Source of the DNA: Feifania hominis
GTDB lineage: Bacteria; Bacillota; Clostridia; Oscillospirales; Feifaniaceae
Direction: 5' to 3'
Assembly: GCF_014384765.1 (NCBI RefSeq)
Contig: NZ_JACRSP010000003.1
Coordinates: 344,059 to 408,058 of the forward strand
Length of the DNA: 64,000 nt
Below, piece after piece: positions 30,665 to 40,574 of this stretch (the stretch's first letter is position 1; every line of letters begins with the position of its first letter). Made by a program: the position numbers and the translations under genes. The notes beneath the pieces were generated by a model, which was given only the letters and a program-made list of their open reading frames with translations, did not search any database and was not told where the DNA came from.

Positions 30665-32324
30665 GGTCATTCTGCTGACTAAAATTCTGCTCAAGAGCGG
30701 CGCCATGAGTGCCACCGGCGGCGAGGCGAAAAAGAAGCGCGGTCTCTTTGCAAAGCTCGGCCGCGGGGCGATGGTCGTGTTCGTGGGCGTCTGTGTGCTC
30801 ATCGTCATGGCGTCGTTCGGGCTGCTCGCCTACGGCCTTGTGGGCGCGCTGCAGGCGGTCAACCAGGAGTCGCTGTTTCTGGGGCTCTGTTTTCTGATCG
30901 TGACGTTTCTGATTCTCTTCACGGCCATCTTCTCGGCCATCAACGTCTACTACTTCTCAAAGGACATCAACTATCTTCTGCCCATGCCTTTCAAGCCCCA
31001 GCAGATCGTGCTGGCGAAGTTCAATGTGCTGCTGCTCACCGAGTATCTGCTCGAGGCGGCGTTTCTGCTACCCTGCCTTGCGGTCTACGGTGTGATGACC
31101 GGCGCGGGGGCCCTCTTCTGGGTCTACTCGGCGGTGGTGTTCCTGGCGCTGCCGGTGGTGCCGCTGATTGTCTGCTGCCTGATCGTGATGGTTCTGATGA
31201 GCTTTGTCAACCTCACCAAGTACCGCGACCGCTTCCAGCTCATCGCGGGGCTGCTGGGCATCGCCTTTGCCATCGGCATTCAGTTTGTCGCGGCGGGCTT
31301 TGCCGAGGTGGAGAGCGAGCAGGCCATCCTCGAGATGATGGGCAAGGCAAACGAGATGGTCGGCATGTTCGGCAAAATCTTCTTCACCATTCCCCCGGCG
31401 GCCGAGGCGCTCGCCTTTGCGTCGGGTCTCAGGGGGCTCGGGAGTCTCGCCGTTCTGCTCGCCGAGACGGGCGCGGCGGTGCTCATCTACACGGTTGCGG
31501 CAAAGGCGCTCTACTTCAGGGGCGCGCTCGGCAACAGTGAGAACGCGCCGAGCCGGCGCGTCGACATGCGCCGCGAGATGAAGTCGGTGAGAACCCAGGG
31601 CGTCTATTCGGCCTACGTCAAAAAGGAGTGGAAGCTCCTGCTGAGAAATCCGATTTACATGATGCAGTGCGTGCTGCCGGCGCTGCTGATGCCAGTGCTG
31701 TTTCTGGTTATTTTTCTGGTCAACCCCGCCTACAAGGATCTTCTGGCGCTGGCGGAGCAGATCGCGATCCCGCAGAGCACGCTCTATGCGATTGCACTCG
31801 GCTTCATCCAGTTCTTTCTGATGATGAACTACGCGAGCATCACCGCCATTTCGCGCGAGGGGCAGGCGGCCGTCATGGCGAAGACGTTTCCCGTGCCCTA
31901 CACGACGCAGTGTCTGGCAAAGCTCACGCCCGGCTTTGTGCTCAATGTGGTCTCGGGGGCGCTCGGGATCGCCATGTTCGCCTTTTTACTCGGCTTCTCG
32001 CCGGTGATGGCGGCGGCTGCGGCCGTGCCGTCGCTGCTGTTTATGATGTTTGAGGGGGCGGCGGTGCTGCTGATTGACCTGAAAAAGCCGCGCCTCGACT
32101 GGGACAGCGAGTACGCCGTGGTCAAGCGCAACATCGGCTTTCTCTACCAGTTTCTCATCAACGCCATCGCCATCGGTGCAATTGTCGGCGGCGCGTTTCT
32201 CTTCAGCGGCCAGAGCTACCTGTGGTTTGCGCTGGCGCTGACGCTGCTGTTCGGGCTTTTGCTTGCGGGGGTTGCGCTCTACTACAGAAGCCATGCCGAG
32301 CGGCTGCTTGACAACGTACAGTGA
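30657..32324 (+). CDS. ABC-2-type transporter permease
   Basis: The 555-residue membrane protein has about 12 hydrophobic segments in two blocks, separated by a basic cytoplasmic stretch (about residues 290-330, RRVDMRREMKSVRTQG). DINYLLPMPFKPQQIVLAKF near residue 105 and VMAKTFPVPYTTQCLAKL near 410 are repeated inner-face motifs of the large two-module ABC-2 permeases found in Firmicutes. It forms an exporter with the ATPase upstream. The end overlaps a possible GTG of purL, but purL is unrelated by function. Confidence 0.85.
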   Translation: MSKVILLTKILLKSGAMSATGGEAKKKRGLFAKLGRGAMVVFVGVCVLIVMASFGLLAYGLVGALQAVNQESLFLGLCFLIVTFLILFTAIFSAINVYYFSKDINYLLPMPFKPQQIVLAKFNVLLLTEYLLEAAFLLPCLAVYGVMTGAGALFWVYSAVVFLALPVVPLIVCCLIVMVLMSFVNLTKYRDRFQLIAGLLGIAFAIGIQFVAAGFAEVESEQAILEMMGKANEMVGMFGKIFFTIPPAAEALAFASGLRGLGSLAVLLAETGAAVLIYTVAAKALYFRGALGNSENAPSRRVDMRREMKSVRTQGVYSAYVKKEWKLLLRNPIYMMQCVLPALLMPVLFLVIFLVNPAYKDLLALAEQIAIPQSTLYAIALGFIQFFLMMNYASITAISREGQAAVMAKTFPVPYTTQCLAKLTPGFVLNVVSGALGIAMFAFLLGFSPVMAAAAAVPSLLFMMFEGAAVLLIDLKKPRLDWDSEYAVVKRNIGFLYQFLINAIAIGAIVGGAFLFSGQSYLWFALALTLLFGLLLAGVALYYRSHAERLLDNVQ

Positions 32325-32356
32325 GCCAAAACAAATACAGTTTCGGGGGAAGTAAA

Positions 32357-35300
32357 ATGGGTAAAGTGTACCGCATCTATGTGGAAAAGCGGCCGGGCGT
32401 CGACATTGAGGCGCGCGGCATGTGCCGGGATCTGCGCGAGAATCTGATGATTGCGGGGCTTCGCAGCGTGCGGGTTCTCAACCGCTACGACGTGGAGAAT
32501 CTGAGCGTTGAGGAGTTTCGCCGCGCGCAGGACATCGTCTTCTCCGAACCGCCGGTGGATACGGTGAGTTTTGACGACCCCGTGCCGGGGCCGGGCGAGC
32601 GCATCTTCGCCGTGGAGTATCTGCCGGGGCAGTTCGACCAGCGAGCCGACTCCGCCGCGCAGTGCGTGGCGCTGCTGACGCTCAAGGAGCGCCCGCTCAT
32701 TCGCAGCGCGCGGGTCTACCTGCTGGCGGGGGAGCTCACCGACGAGGAGTTTGAGCGCGTCAAGCGCTATGTCATCAACCCCGTCGAGAGCCGCGAGGCC
32801 TCGCTCGAGCGGATCGAGACTCTGCGCCAGGACTTCCCCGTGCCGCAGGCGGTCGAGGTGCTCGAGGGCTTTACCGCCCTCGACGCAGCGGGGCTTCGCG
32901 GCATGCTCGGGCAGTACGGCCTTGCGATGGACTTCGACGATCTGAAATTTGTGCAGGACTACTTCGCCGGCGAGCGCCGCGACCCGACCATGACCGAGCT
33001 TCGCATGATCGACACCTACTGGTCAGACCACTGCCGCCACACGACCTTTCTCACGGAGATCGACAGCATCACCATTGACAGTGAGCGCATTCAGAAGAGC
33101 TACGACGCCTATCTCGACATCCGCCGCAGGCTCGGCCGTGAGAGCCGCCCGAAGACGCTGATGGATCTTGCGACCATCGGCGCGAAAGAGCTGCGCCGGC
33201 GGGGGTTTTTGCAGAACCTCGATGAGAGCGAGGAGATCAACGCCTGCTCCATCGTCATCAAGGTGGATGTCGACGGCGAGCCGCGCGACTATCTGCTGAT
33301 GTTCAAAAACGAGACCCACAACCACCCGACCGAGATCGAGCCCTTCGGCGGGGCGGCGACCTGCCTCGGCGGGGCCATCCGCGACCCGCTGTCGGGGCGC
33401 TCCTATGTCTATCAGGCCATGCGGGTGACGGGCGCGGCCGACCCGCGCGTGCCGGTGGGCGAGACGCTGCCGGGCAAGCTGCCCCAGAAGAAGCTCGTCA
33501 ATACGGCGGCCGCGGGCTACAGCTCCTACGGCAACCAGATCGGCCTTGCGACGGGGTATGTCAATGAGGTCTACCACCCGAACTACGTCGCCAAGCGCAT
33601 GGAGATCGGCGCGGTGGTGGGCGCGGCGCCCTGTGAGAACGTGGTGCGCGAGCGGCCGGAGCCGGGCGACGTTGTGATTCTGCTCGGCGGGCGCACGGGC
33701 CGCGACGGCATCGGCGGCGCGACGGGCTCGTCGAAGAGCCACACCGCGAGCTCGACGAGCACCTGCGGCGCCGAGGTGCAAAAGGGCAACCCGCCCGAGG
33801 AGAGAAAGCTCCAGCGGCTCTTCCGCAACCCCGAGGCGACGCGGCTGATCCGCCGGTGCAACGACTTCGGCGCGGGCGGCGTGTCGGTCGCCATCGGCGA
33901 GCTCGCCGACGGCCTTGCGATCGACCTCGACCGCGTGCCCAAGAAGTACGAGGGGCTCGACGGAACCGAGCTTGCGATCAGCGAATCGCAGGAGCGCATG
34001 GCCGTGGTCGTGCGCGAGGGCGACGCCGCGCGCTTCATCGCCCTCGCGGGCGAGGAGAACCTCGAGGCGACGCAGGTCGCGATGGTGACCGCCGAGCCGC
34101 GGCTTCGCATGAGCTGGGCCGGGCAGCAGGTCGTCGACCTGTCGCGGGAGTTTCTCAATTCCAACGGTGCGCCGAAGCACACCGATATTCACATCGACCG
34201 GCCCGAGACCGCCTCGCTCTACGAGGGACTCGGGCAGGGCGCCACCGCGAGAGAGCGCTTTCTCTCGGTGCTCGGCGATCTCAACGTCTGCTCGCAGAAG
34301 GGGCTTGTCGACCGCTTTGACGGCACCATCGGCGCGGCCTCGGTGACCATGCCCTACGGCGGGGCGCACCAGCTCACGCCGGTGCAGAGCATGGCGGCCA
34401 AGATTCCCGTGGAGGGCGGCGAGACCGACACCGCCTCGGTGATGGCCTACGGCTTCAACCCGGCAATCTCGGTCAAGAGCCCCTACCACGGGGCGGCCGC
34501 CGCGGTGGTCGAGTCGGTCGCGAAGCTCGTCGCGGCGGGCTGCGACTACCGCACGGCCTACCTGACTTTCCAGGAGTACTTCGAGCGTACCAGGAGCGAC
34601 CCGCGCCGCTGGGGCAAACCCGCGGCGGCTCTGCTCGGCGCGCTCGAGGCGCAGCTCTCGCTCGGCCTTGCGGCCATCGGCGGAAAGGACAGTATGTCGG
34701 GCACGTTTGAGGACATCGACGTGCCGCCGACGCTTGTGAGCTTCGCCATCACGACGATGGGGGCGGGCGAGCTTGTTACCCCCGAGTTCAAACAGGCGGG
34801 CGACGAGCTGTGGCTCGTCGAGCCGGCGTATGACGCCGACGGCCTTGTGGACTTTGCAAGTCTCAAGGCGGGCTTTGAGGCGGTGCGCGCCCTGGTGAAA
34901 GCGGGCGGCGTGCGCGCGGCGTGGGCTGTTTCGACGGGCGGTATCTGCGAGGCCGTCTGCAAGATGGCGTTCGGCAACCGCCTCGGCGCCGCGCTCGAGA
35001 CCGATCTTGATCTCTACCGCCTGCGCTGCGGCGCCATTCTGCTCGAGGTGCCGGCCGGTACGGCCGCGCCGGGCGTGAAGCTCGGCCGCGTTCTGGACGA
35101 GCCCTGCGTGCGCGTTTCGGGCGAGAGCCTGCCGCTCGACGAGCTTCTCGTCGCCTGGCAGAGCACGCTCGAGCCGGTCTTCCCGACGCAGGCAAAGGCC
35201 GCCTGCGACACGGCACGCCGCTATGACTTCGGCGAGCGGGCCGGGGCGGCGCCCGCCATTAAGAACGCGCGGCCGCGCGTGGCGATCCCGGTCTTCCCGG

Positions 35301-36067
35301 GGACCAACTGCGAGTACGACTCGGCGCGCGCCTTTGAGCGCGCGGGGGCCGAGGCGGAGATCTTCGTCATAAGAAACCTCACGGCGCAGGGCCTTACCGA
35401 GAGCGTCGAGGGCTTTTACCGGCTCGTCGAGCGCAGTCAGATCGTCATGCTGCCGGGCGGCTTCTCAGGCGGCGACGAGCCGGACGGCTCGGGCAAGTTC
35501 ATCGCGGCCTTTCTGCGCAACCCGAAGATCGCCGACGCCATCGAGCGGCTTCTCCACCAGCGCGACGGCCTGATGCTCGGCATCTGCAACGGCTTTCAGG
35601 CGCTGGTCAAGCTCGGCCTTGTGCCGACGGGCCACATTGTCGATCTGAAGCCCGACAGCCCGACGCTGACTTTCAACACCATCGGCCGCCACCAGTCGAC
35701 CATGGTGAGAACGCGGGTAAGCTCCGTCAAGTCGCCGTGGTTTGCAAACGTCGCCGAGGGCGACATTCACACCATTGCCATCTCCCACGGGGAGGGGCGC
35801 TTCCTTGCGGACGAGGCGGTGCTCGCGCAGCTTGCCCAAAACGGCCAGATCGCCACGCAGTATGTGGACTTTGCGGGCGAGCCGTCGATGGACATCGCGT
35901 TCAACCCCAACGGCTCGGTGGACGCCATCGAGGGCATCACGAGCCCCGACGGGCGCGTGCTCGGCAAGATGGGCCACAGCGAGCGCATGGGCCGCAACAT
36001 CTGCAAGAATGTGCCCGGCGAGAAAGACCAGAAGCTCTTTTTGTCGGGCGTGGAATACTTCAAATAG
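32357..36067 (+). CDS. purL: FGAM synthase, single-chain PurL
   Basis: The 1236-residue enzyme converts FGAR, glutamine and ATP to FGAM. It is the large single-chain form: an N-terminal PurS-like region (1-150), a tandem synthetase core containing YWSDHCRHTTF, KNETHNHPTEIEPFGGAATCLGG and GAGGVSVAIGELADG, and a C-terminal class I glutaminase (about 970-1236). The latter has PVFPGTNCEYD, LPGGFSGGDE and the nucleophile in LGICNGFQAL. I chose ATG 32357, after GGGGGAAG; GTG 32321 overlaps the permease stop but has no ribosome site. It completes the purECFMNHD set encoded 18 kb upstream. Confidence 0.94.
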   Translation: MGKVYRIYVEKRPGVDIEARGMCRDLRENLMIAGLRSVRVLNRYDVENLSVEEFRRAQDIVFSEPPVDTVSFDDPVPGPGERIFAVEYLPGQFDQRADSAAQCVALLTLKERPLIRSARVYLLAGELTDEEFERVKRYVINPVESREASLERIETLRQDFPVPQAVEVLEGFTALDAAGLRGMLGQYGLAMDFDDLKFVQDYFAGERRDPTMTELRMIDTYWSDHCRHTTFLTEIDSITIDSERIQKSYDAYLDIRRRLGRESRPKTLMDLATIGAKELRRRGFLQNLDESEEINACSIVIKVDVDGEPRDYLLMFKNETHNHPTEIEPFGGAATCLGGAIRDPLSGRSYVYQAMRVTGAADPRVPVGETLPGKLPQKKLVNTAAAGYSSYGNQIGLATGYVNEVYHPNYVAKRMEIGAVVGAAPCENVVRERPEPGDVVILLGGRTGRDGIGGATGSSKSHTASSTSTCGAEVQKGNPPEERKLQRLFRNPEATRLIRRCNDFGAGGVSVAIGELADGLAIDLDRVPKKYEGLDGTELAISESQERMAVVVREGDAARFIALAGEENLEATQVAMVTAEPRLRMSWAGQQVVDLSREFLNSNGAPKHTDIHIDRPETASLYEGLGQGATARERFLSVLGDLNVCSQKGLVDRFDGTIGAASVTMPYGGAHQLTPVQSMAAKIPVEGGETDTASVMAYGFNPAISVKSPYHGAAAAVVESVAKLVAAGCDYRTAYLTFQEYFERTRSDPRRWGKPAAALLGALEAQLSLGLAAIGGKDSMSGTFEDIDVPPTLVSFAITTMGAGELVTPEFKQAGDELWLVEPAYDADGLVDFASLKAGFEAVRALVKAGGVRAAWAVSTGGICEAVCKMAFGNRLGAALETDLDLYRLRCGAILLEVPAGTAAPGVKLGRVLDEPCVRVSGESLPLDELLVAWQSTLEPVFPTQAKAACDTARRYDFGERAGAAPAIKNARPRVAIPVFPGTNCEYDSARAFERAGAEAEIFVIRNLTAQGLTESVEGFYRLVERSQIVMLPGGFSGGDEPDGSGKFIAAFLRNPKIADAIERLLHQRDGLMLGICNGFQALVKLGLVPTGHIVDLKPDSPTLTFNTIGRHQSTMVRTRVSSVKSPWFANVAEGDIHTIAISHGEGRFLADEAVLAQLAQNGQIATQYVDFAGEPSMDIAFNPNGSVDAIEGITSPDGRVLGKMGHSERMGRNICKNVPGEKDQKLFLSGVEYFK

Positions 36068-36076
36068 GTGAAACAG

Positions 36077-37459
36077 ATGACTGATTCCATCGCGCGCGAG
36101 CAGGCCGTGCGGCGGGTGCGGGAGCTTCTCGCCCCGCGCGGGCCGCTCTGCGCGCTCATCGAGACGTTCGGCTGCCAGCAGAACGAGGCCGACAGCGACA
36201 AGCTGCGCGGGCTGCTCATCGAGATGGGCTACCGCATGACCGACGACCGCGAGCAGGCCGACTTCATTGTGCTCAACACCTGCGCGGTGCGCGAGCACGC
36301 GGAGCTGCGCGTGCTGGGGGTCGTGGGCGCGCTCAAGGCGCTCAAGGACCGAAAGCCCGATCTCGTCATCGCCGTGTGCGGCTGCATGATGCAGCAGGAG
36401 CACCGCGTGCGCGAGATCAAAACCAAGTACCGCCATGTTGACATCGTGTTCGGCGCGGGGCTCTACCACCGGCTGCCGGAGCTTTTGAAAACCGTGCTCG
36501 AAGAGCGCCGGCGCGAGATCACCCTCGCCGACAACACCGTCGAGATTCTCGAGGATCTGCCGACCGCGCGCCGGCCGGGCGTGCGCGGCGACGTCACGGT
36601 GATGTACGGCTGTGACAACTACTGCTCCTACTGCATCGTGCCCTATGTGCGCGGCCGCGAGCGCAGCCGGGCGCCCGGGCGGGTGCTCGGCGAGGTGCGC
36701 GAGCTCGCCGCGGCGGGCACGCGCGAGATCATGCTGCTCGGGCAGAACGTCAACTCCTACGGGCACGACCTCGCGCAGCCGTGCAGCTTTGCGCAGCTTC
36801 TGCGGCAGGTCTGCGAGGTGCCGGGCGACTTCTGGGTGCGCTTTATGACGAGCCACCCGAAAGACGCCTCCCACGAGCTCTTCGAGACCATGGCGCAGTG
36901 CAAAAAGATCGCGCCGCAGCTGCATCTGCCGGTGCAGTCGGGCAGCGACCGGGTGCTCGAGGCCATGAACCGGCGCTACACGGCGGCGCAGTATCTTGCG
37001 CTGGTCGACGATCTGCGCGCGCTGATGCCGGACATTGCGCTGTCGAGCGACATCATCGTGGGCTTCCCCGGCGAGAGCGAGGGGGAGTTTCGCGAGACCC
37101 TCGCGCTCATCGAGCGGGTGCGCTTTGACAACCTGTACACGTTCGCCTACTCGCCGCGCGCCGGAACGAGGGCGGCGGCGCTGCCCGACCAGCTCTCGCC
37201 CGGGGAGAAAGAGCGGCGGCTTCAGGCGCTCATGCGCGCGCAGGAGAAGATCTCACGCGAGCGAAACGAGGCCCTGGTCGGCAGCGTGCAGCGCGTGCTG
37301 GTCGAGGGGGCGTCGAAGCGCGACAAAAGCACGCTCGCCGGGCGGACAGCCGGGGGCAAGCTCGTACACTTCGCGGGCCCGGCGAGAGAGAATACCTTTG
37401 TGGATGTGAAGATCCTCAGCGCCGCAACCTGGGCGCTGACGGGTGTGATCATAGAGTAA
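36077..37459 (+). CDS. miaB: tRNA-2-methylthio-N6-dimethylallyladenosine synthase, MiaB
   Basis: The 460-residue radical-SAM methylthiotransferase acts on i6A37 of tRNA, the product of MiaA encoded at 42794. The N-terminal UPF0004 domain has ETFGCQQNEADS, NTCAVREHAE and VCGCMMQQ cysteines. The SAM cluster site is CDNYCSYCIVPYVRG, followed by LLGQNVNSYG, the HLPVQSGSDRVLEAMNR motif and a TRAM domain at the end. I preferred ATG 36077 to the GTG at 36068. It follows purL by 9 nt. Confidence 0.94.
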   Translation: MTDSIAREQAVRRVRELLAPRGPLCALIETFGCQQNEADSDKLRGLLIEMGYRMTDDREQADFIVLNTCAVREHAELRVLGVVGALKALKDRKPDLVIAVCGCMMQQEHRVREIKTKYRHVDIVFGAGLYHRLPELLKTVLEERRREITLADNTVEILEDLPTARRPGVRGDVTVMYGCDNYCSYCIVPYVRGRERSRAPGRVLGEVRELAAAGTREIMLLGQNVNSYGHDLAQPCSFAQLLRQVCEVPGDFWVRFMTSHPKDASHELFETMAQCKKIAPQLHLPVQSGSDRVLEAMNRRYTAAQYLALVDDLRALMPDIALSSDIIVGFPGESEGEFRETLALIERVRFDNLYTFAYSPRAGTRAAALPDQLSPGEKERRLQALMRAQEKISRERNEALVGSVQRVLVEGASKRDKSTLAGRTAGGKLVHFAGPARENTFVDVKILSAATWALTGVIIE

Positions 37460-37488
37460 AAAGAAAAACAGAAAGTGAGACGAGAAAA

Positions 37489-37878
37489 ATGACAGTGATG
37501 GATAAGGCAAAAGAGCTCGGCGAGGCGATCATCGCCGACGGCCGCTTCAAAAACTACGAGGCCGCCAAGGAGGCCCACGACAAAGACGAGGCGCTTCAGG
37601 AGAAGATCATGAAGTTTGAGGCCGCCCGCGAGGAGGTCATCGCCGCCAACACCGAGGAGCCCCGCGACGACGCGAAAGTCAAGGAGATCTCCGAGCGCCT
37701 GAACGCCCTCTACGACGAGATCACCAAAAACCAGACCATGACCAATTTTCTCAGCGCCAAAGAGGCGGTTGAGAGCATGGTGCAGGAGGTCTACAACCTG
37801 TTGACGTTCTACATCACCGGCGAGGAGCCGAACGCCGGCTGCGGCGGCGACTGCGCAGGGTGCAGCGGCTGCCACTGA
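37489..37878 (+). CDS. YlbF/YmcA-family protein with Cys-rich tail
   Basis: The 129-residue helical protein matches the YlbF/YmcA (RicF/RicA) family: KAKELGEAIIADGRFKNYEAAKEA, then heptad-like helices to residue 110. The last 15 residues contain CGGDCAGCSGCH, four cysteines able to bind a metal or iron-sulfur cluster. In B. subtilis the Ric proteins carry iron-sulfur clusters and guide RNase Y in mRNA maturation, affecting sporulation and competence. The place between miaB and mutS is common in Clostridia. Whether it acts like RicA here is inference. Confidence 0.8.
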   Translation: MTVMDKAKELGEAIIADGRFKNYEAAKEAHDKDEALQEKIMKFEAAREEVIAANTEEPRDDAKVKEISERLNALYDEITKNQTMTNFLSAKEAVESMVQEVYNLLTFYITGEEPNAGCGGDCAGCSGCH

Positions 37879-37934
37879 CGGCCGCCAAAGAGGGGACAGC
37901 AAGCGAGGACACAGCACAGAGAAAGGGTGAGACC

Positions 37935-40556
37935 ATGGCCGAACTGACGCCGATGATGCAGCAGTACATGGAGATCAAAAACCGCAACAAGGACTATATT
38001 CTGCTCTACCGCCTCGGGGATTTCTACGAGATGTTCTTCGAGGATGCGAAACTCGCATCCAAGGAGCTCGATCTGGTGCTCACCGGGCGCGACTGCGGAC
38101 AGGAGGAGCGCGCGCCGATGTGCGGCGTGCCCTACCACAGCTGCGAGAGCTACATCGCGCGGCTGGTTGCCAAGGGCTACAAGGTCGCCATCTGCGAACA
38201 GCTCGAGGACCCGGCCACGGCCAAGGGCCTTGTCAAGCGGGACATCGTGCGGGTGATCACACCCGGCACGGTGACCGAGCTCGGCATGCTCGACGAGTCG
38301 AAGAACAACTACCTCGCCGCGGTCAGCCTGACGGCGGGCAGCGCCGGCATCACCTTTTCGGACATCTCGACCGGCGAGATCTATGCGACCACCGTCGAGG
38401 GGAGAGACGTGCCCATGCGCGTACTGGGCGAGATCGGCAAGTTCTCCCCGACGGAGATCATTTTAGAGGGCGGCATGGAGGGCCTCGAGGGCCTGACCGC
38501 CTTTGCGCACGACCGGCTGCACGCCACTGTGACCCGCGCGCCCGAGGGCGAGTTCACCCGCGAGAAGTGCGAGCAGATCATCGCCGAGACCTACGGCGCG
38601 GACTACCTTGCGCGTGAGGGGCTCGCCGAGCTGCCCGCGTTTATCATCAGCTGCGGCATGCTTCTCGACTACTTCCGGGAGACGCAGCGCTGCGACTTGA
38701 AAAATCTCAAGCCCATCAACTACTACCTGCCCGAGCAGTTCATGGAGCTCGACGTGACCACCCGGCGCAACCTGGAGCTGACCGAGACCATGCGCCAGCA
38801 GGACAAGCGCGGCTCGCTGCTCGGCGTGCTCGACAGGACAAAGACCTCGATGGGGACGCGCCTGCTGCGCCGATGGATCGAGATGCCGCTGTGCAACACG
38901 GCGGCCATCAAAAAGCGCCAGAACGCCGTGGCGGAGCTCATCCGCTCGGGCGAGCGGCGCGAGGAGCTCATCGCGCGGCTCAAGCTCGTCTCGGACATTG
39001 AGCGGCTGATGACCCGCGTGGTCTACAACACCGCAAACGGCCGCGATCTGCGCGCGCTGCTCGCGACGCTCGAGCTTCTGCCGCCGGTCAAGGCGGCGCT
39101 CAAGGGGGCCGAGAGCGCCTATCTCAAAGAGCTCGACGAGAGCCTCGACGAGCTCGCCGAGCTGCGGGAGCTGCTCGCGAGAGCCATTGTGGAGAAGCCG
39201 CCTTTCTCGGTTCGCGAGGGCGGCCTCATCGAAAAGGGCTACAGCAGCGAGGTCGACTCGCTCAACGATCTGCTCAAAAACAGCAAAGCCTACATACTGA
39301 AAATCGAAAATACGGAGCGTGAGAGAACCGGCATCAAGAATCTCAAGATCTCCTACAACAAGGTGTTCGGCTACTATCTGGAGGTCACAAAGTCCTACCA
39401 GAATCTGGTGCCCGACCACTATATCAGAAAGCAGACGCTCGCGAACTGCGAGCGCTACATCACCGAGGAGCTCAAGGAGCTCGAGGGGCGCATTCTCTCG
39501 GCGCACGAGCGGGTCTGCTCGCTGGAGTATGAGCTCTTCTCGAAAGTGCGCGAGCAGGTCGCGGGCGAGACTTTCCGCCTGCAGCGAAACGCCCAGGCGC
39601 TCGCGGCGCTCGATGTGCTGTGCTCCTTTGCGGTGGTGGCGCGCCGGGGCGGCTACTGCATGCCCGAGGTCGATTTCAGCGACGAGATCCGCATCAAAGA
39701 CGGCCGCCACCCCGTGGTGGAGGATCTGCTCAAGGATGCGCTCTTTGTGCCGAACGACACGCTGCTCGACACGCGCGAGAACCGGCTTGCGATCATCACC
39801 GGCCCCAACATGGCCGGAAAGTCGACCTATATGCGCCAGGTGGCGGTCATCACGCTCATGGCCCAGATCGGCAGCTTTGTGCCGGCGAGTTCGGCCCACA
39901 TCGGCGTGGTGGACAAGATCTTCACCCGCGTGGGCGCGGCCGACGACCTGGCGATGGGCCAGTCGACCTTTATGGTCGAGATGAGCGAGGTGGCCCACAT
40001 TCTCAAAAACGCCACAAAGAAGAGCCTGATCATCTACGACGAGATCGGCCGCGGCACGAGCACCTTTGACGGCATGAGCATCGCGCGCGCGGTGGTGGAA
40101 TTCACCGCCGACCGCAAGCTGCTCGGCGCGAAGACCCTCTTTGCGACCCACTACCACGAGCTGACGGAGCTTGAGCGAACCATCGGCGGCGTGAAGAACT
40201 ACAACATCGCCGTCAAAAAGCGCGGCGACGACATCACGTTTCTGCGCAAGATCGTGCGCGGCGGCGCAGACGACAGCTACGGCATCGAGGTGGCGAAGCT
40301 CGCGGGCATTCCGCAGAAGGTCATCACGCGGGCAAAGGAGATTCTTCAGGACATTGAGCTCGCCGAGCCCGTCCGGCCCGCCCACGCCCCGCGGCGCGCG
40401 TCGCAGCCCGAGCCGGAGATCGAGCAGACCTCCTTTGAGCGCAGCGGCGCTGAGGCGCTCGCCGAGAGCATGCGCATGCTCGACGTGAACACGCTGACGC
40501 CGATTGAGGCGATGAACAAGCTCTTTGAGCTGTGCAACGAGGCGAAAAAACTCTAG
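37935..40556 (+). CDS. mutS: DNA mismatch repair protein MutS
   Basis: The 873-residue MutS1 protein recognises mismatches. The N-terminal mismatch-binding motif is intact (LYRLGDFYEMFFEDA, Phe-x-Glu near residue 25). Connector and lever domains follow. The ATPase has Walker A TGPNMAGKSTYMRQVA (about 618), TRVGAADDLAMGQSTFMVEM, Walker B LIIYDEIGRGTSTFDG and the ATHYHELTEL switch. The C-terminus keeps a short tail suited to MutS-MutS contacts. Start at 37935 follows AAAGGGTGAGACC. Directly precedes mutL, the usual pairing. Confidence 0.96.
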   Translation: MAELTPMMQQYMEIKNRNKDYILLYRLGDFYEMFFEDAKLASKELDLVLTGRDCGQEERAPMCGVPYHSCESYIARLVAKGYKVAICEQLEDPATAKGLVKRDIVRVITPGTVTELGMLDESKNNYLAAVSLTAGSAGITFSDISTGEIYATTVEGRDVPMRVLGEIGKFSPTEIILEGGMEGLEGLTAFAHDRLHATVTRAPEGEFTREKCEQIIAETYGADYLAREGLAELPAFIISCGMLLDYFRETQRCDLKNLKPINYYLPEQFMELDVTTRRNLELTETMRQQDKRGSLLGVLDRTKTSMGTRLLRRWIEMPLCNTAAIKKRQNAVAELIRSGERREELIARLKLVSDIERLMTRVVYNTANGRDLRALLATLELLPPVKAALKGAESAYLKELDESLDELAELRELLARAIVEKPPFSVREGGLIEKGYSSEVDSLNDLLKNSKAYILKIENTERERTGIKNLKISYNKVFGYYLEVTKSYQNLVPDHYIRKQTLANCERYITEELKELEGRILSAHERVCSLEYELFSKVREQVAGETFRLQRNAQALAALDVLCSFAVVARRGGYCMPEVDFSDEIRIKDGRHPVVEDLLKDALFVPNDTLLDTRENRLAIITGPNMAGKSTYMRQVAVITLMAQIGSFVPASSAHIGVVDKIFTRVGAADDLAMGQSTFMVEMSEVAHILKNATKKSLIIYDEIGRGTSTFDGMSIARAVVEFTADRKLLGAKTLFATHYHELTELERTIGGVKNYNIAVKKRGDDITFLRKIVRGGADDSYGIEVAKLAGIPQKVITRAKEILQDIELAEPVRPAHAPRRASQPEPEIEQTSFERSGAEALAESMRMLDVNTLTPIEAMNKLFELCNEAKKL

Positions 40557-40574
40557 AGACAGGAGGTGGCGCAC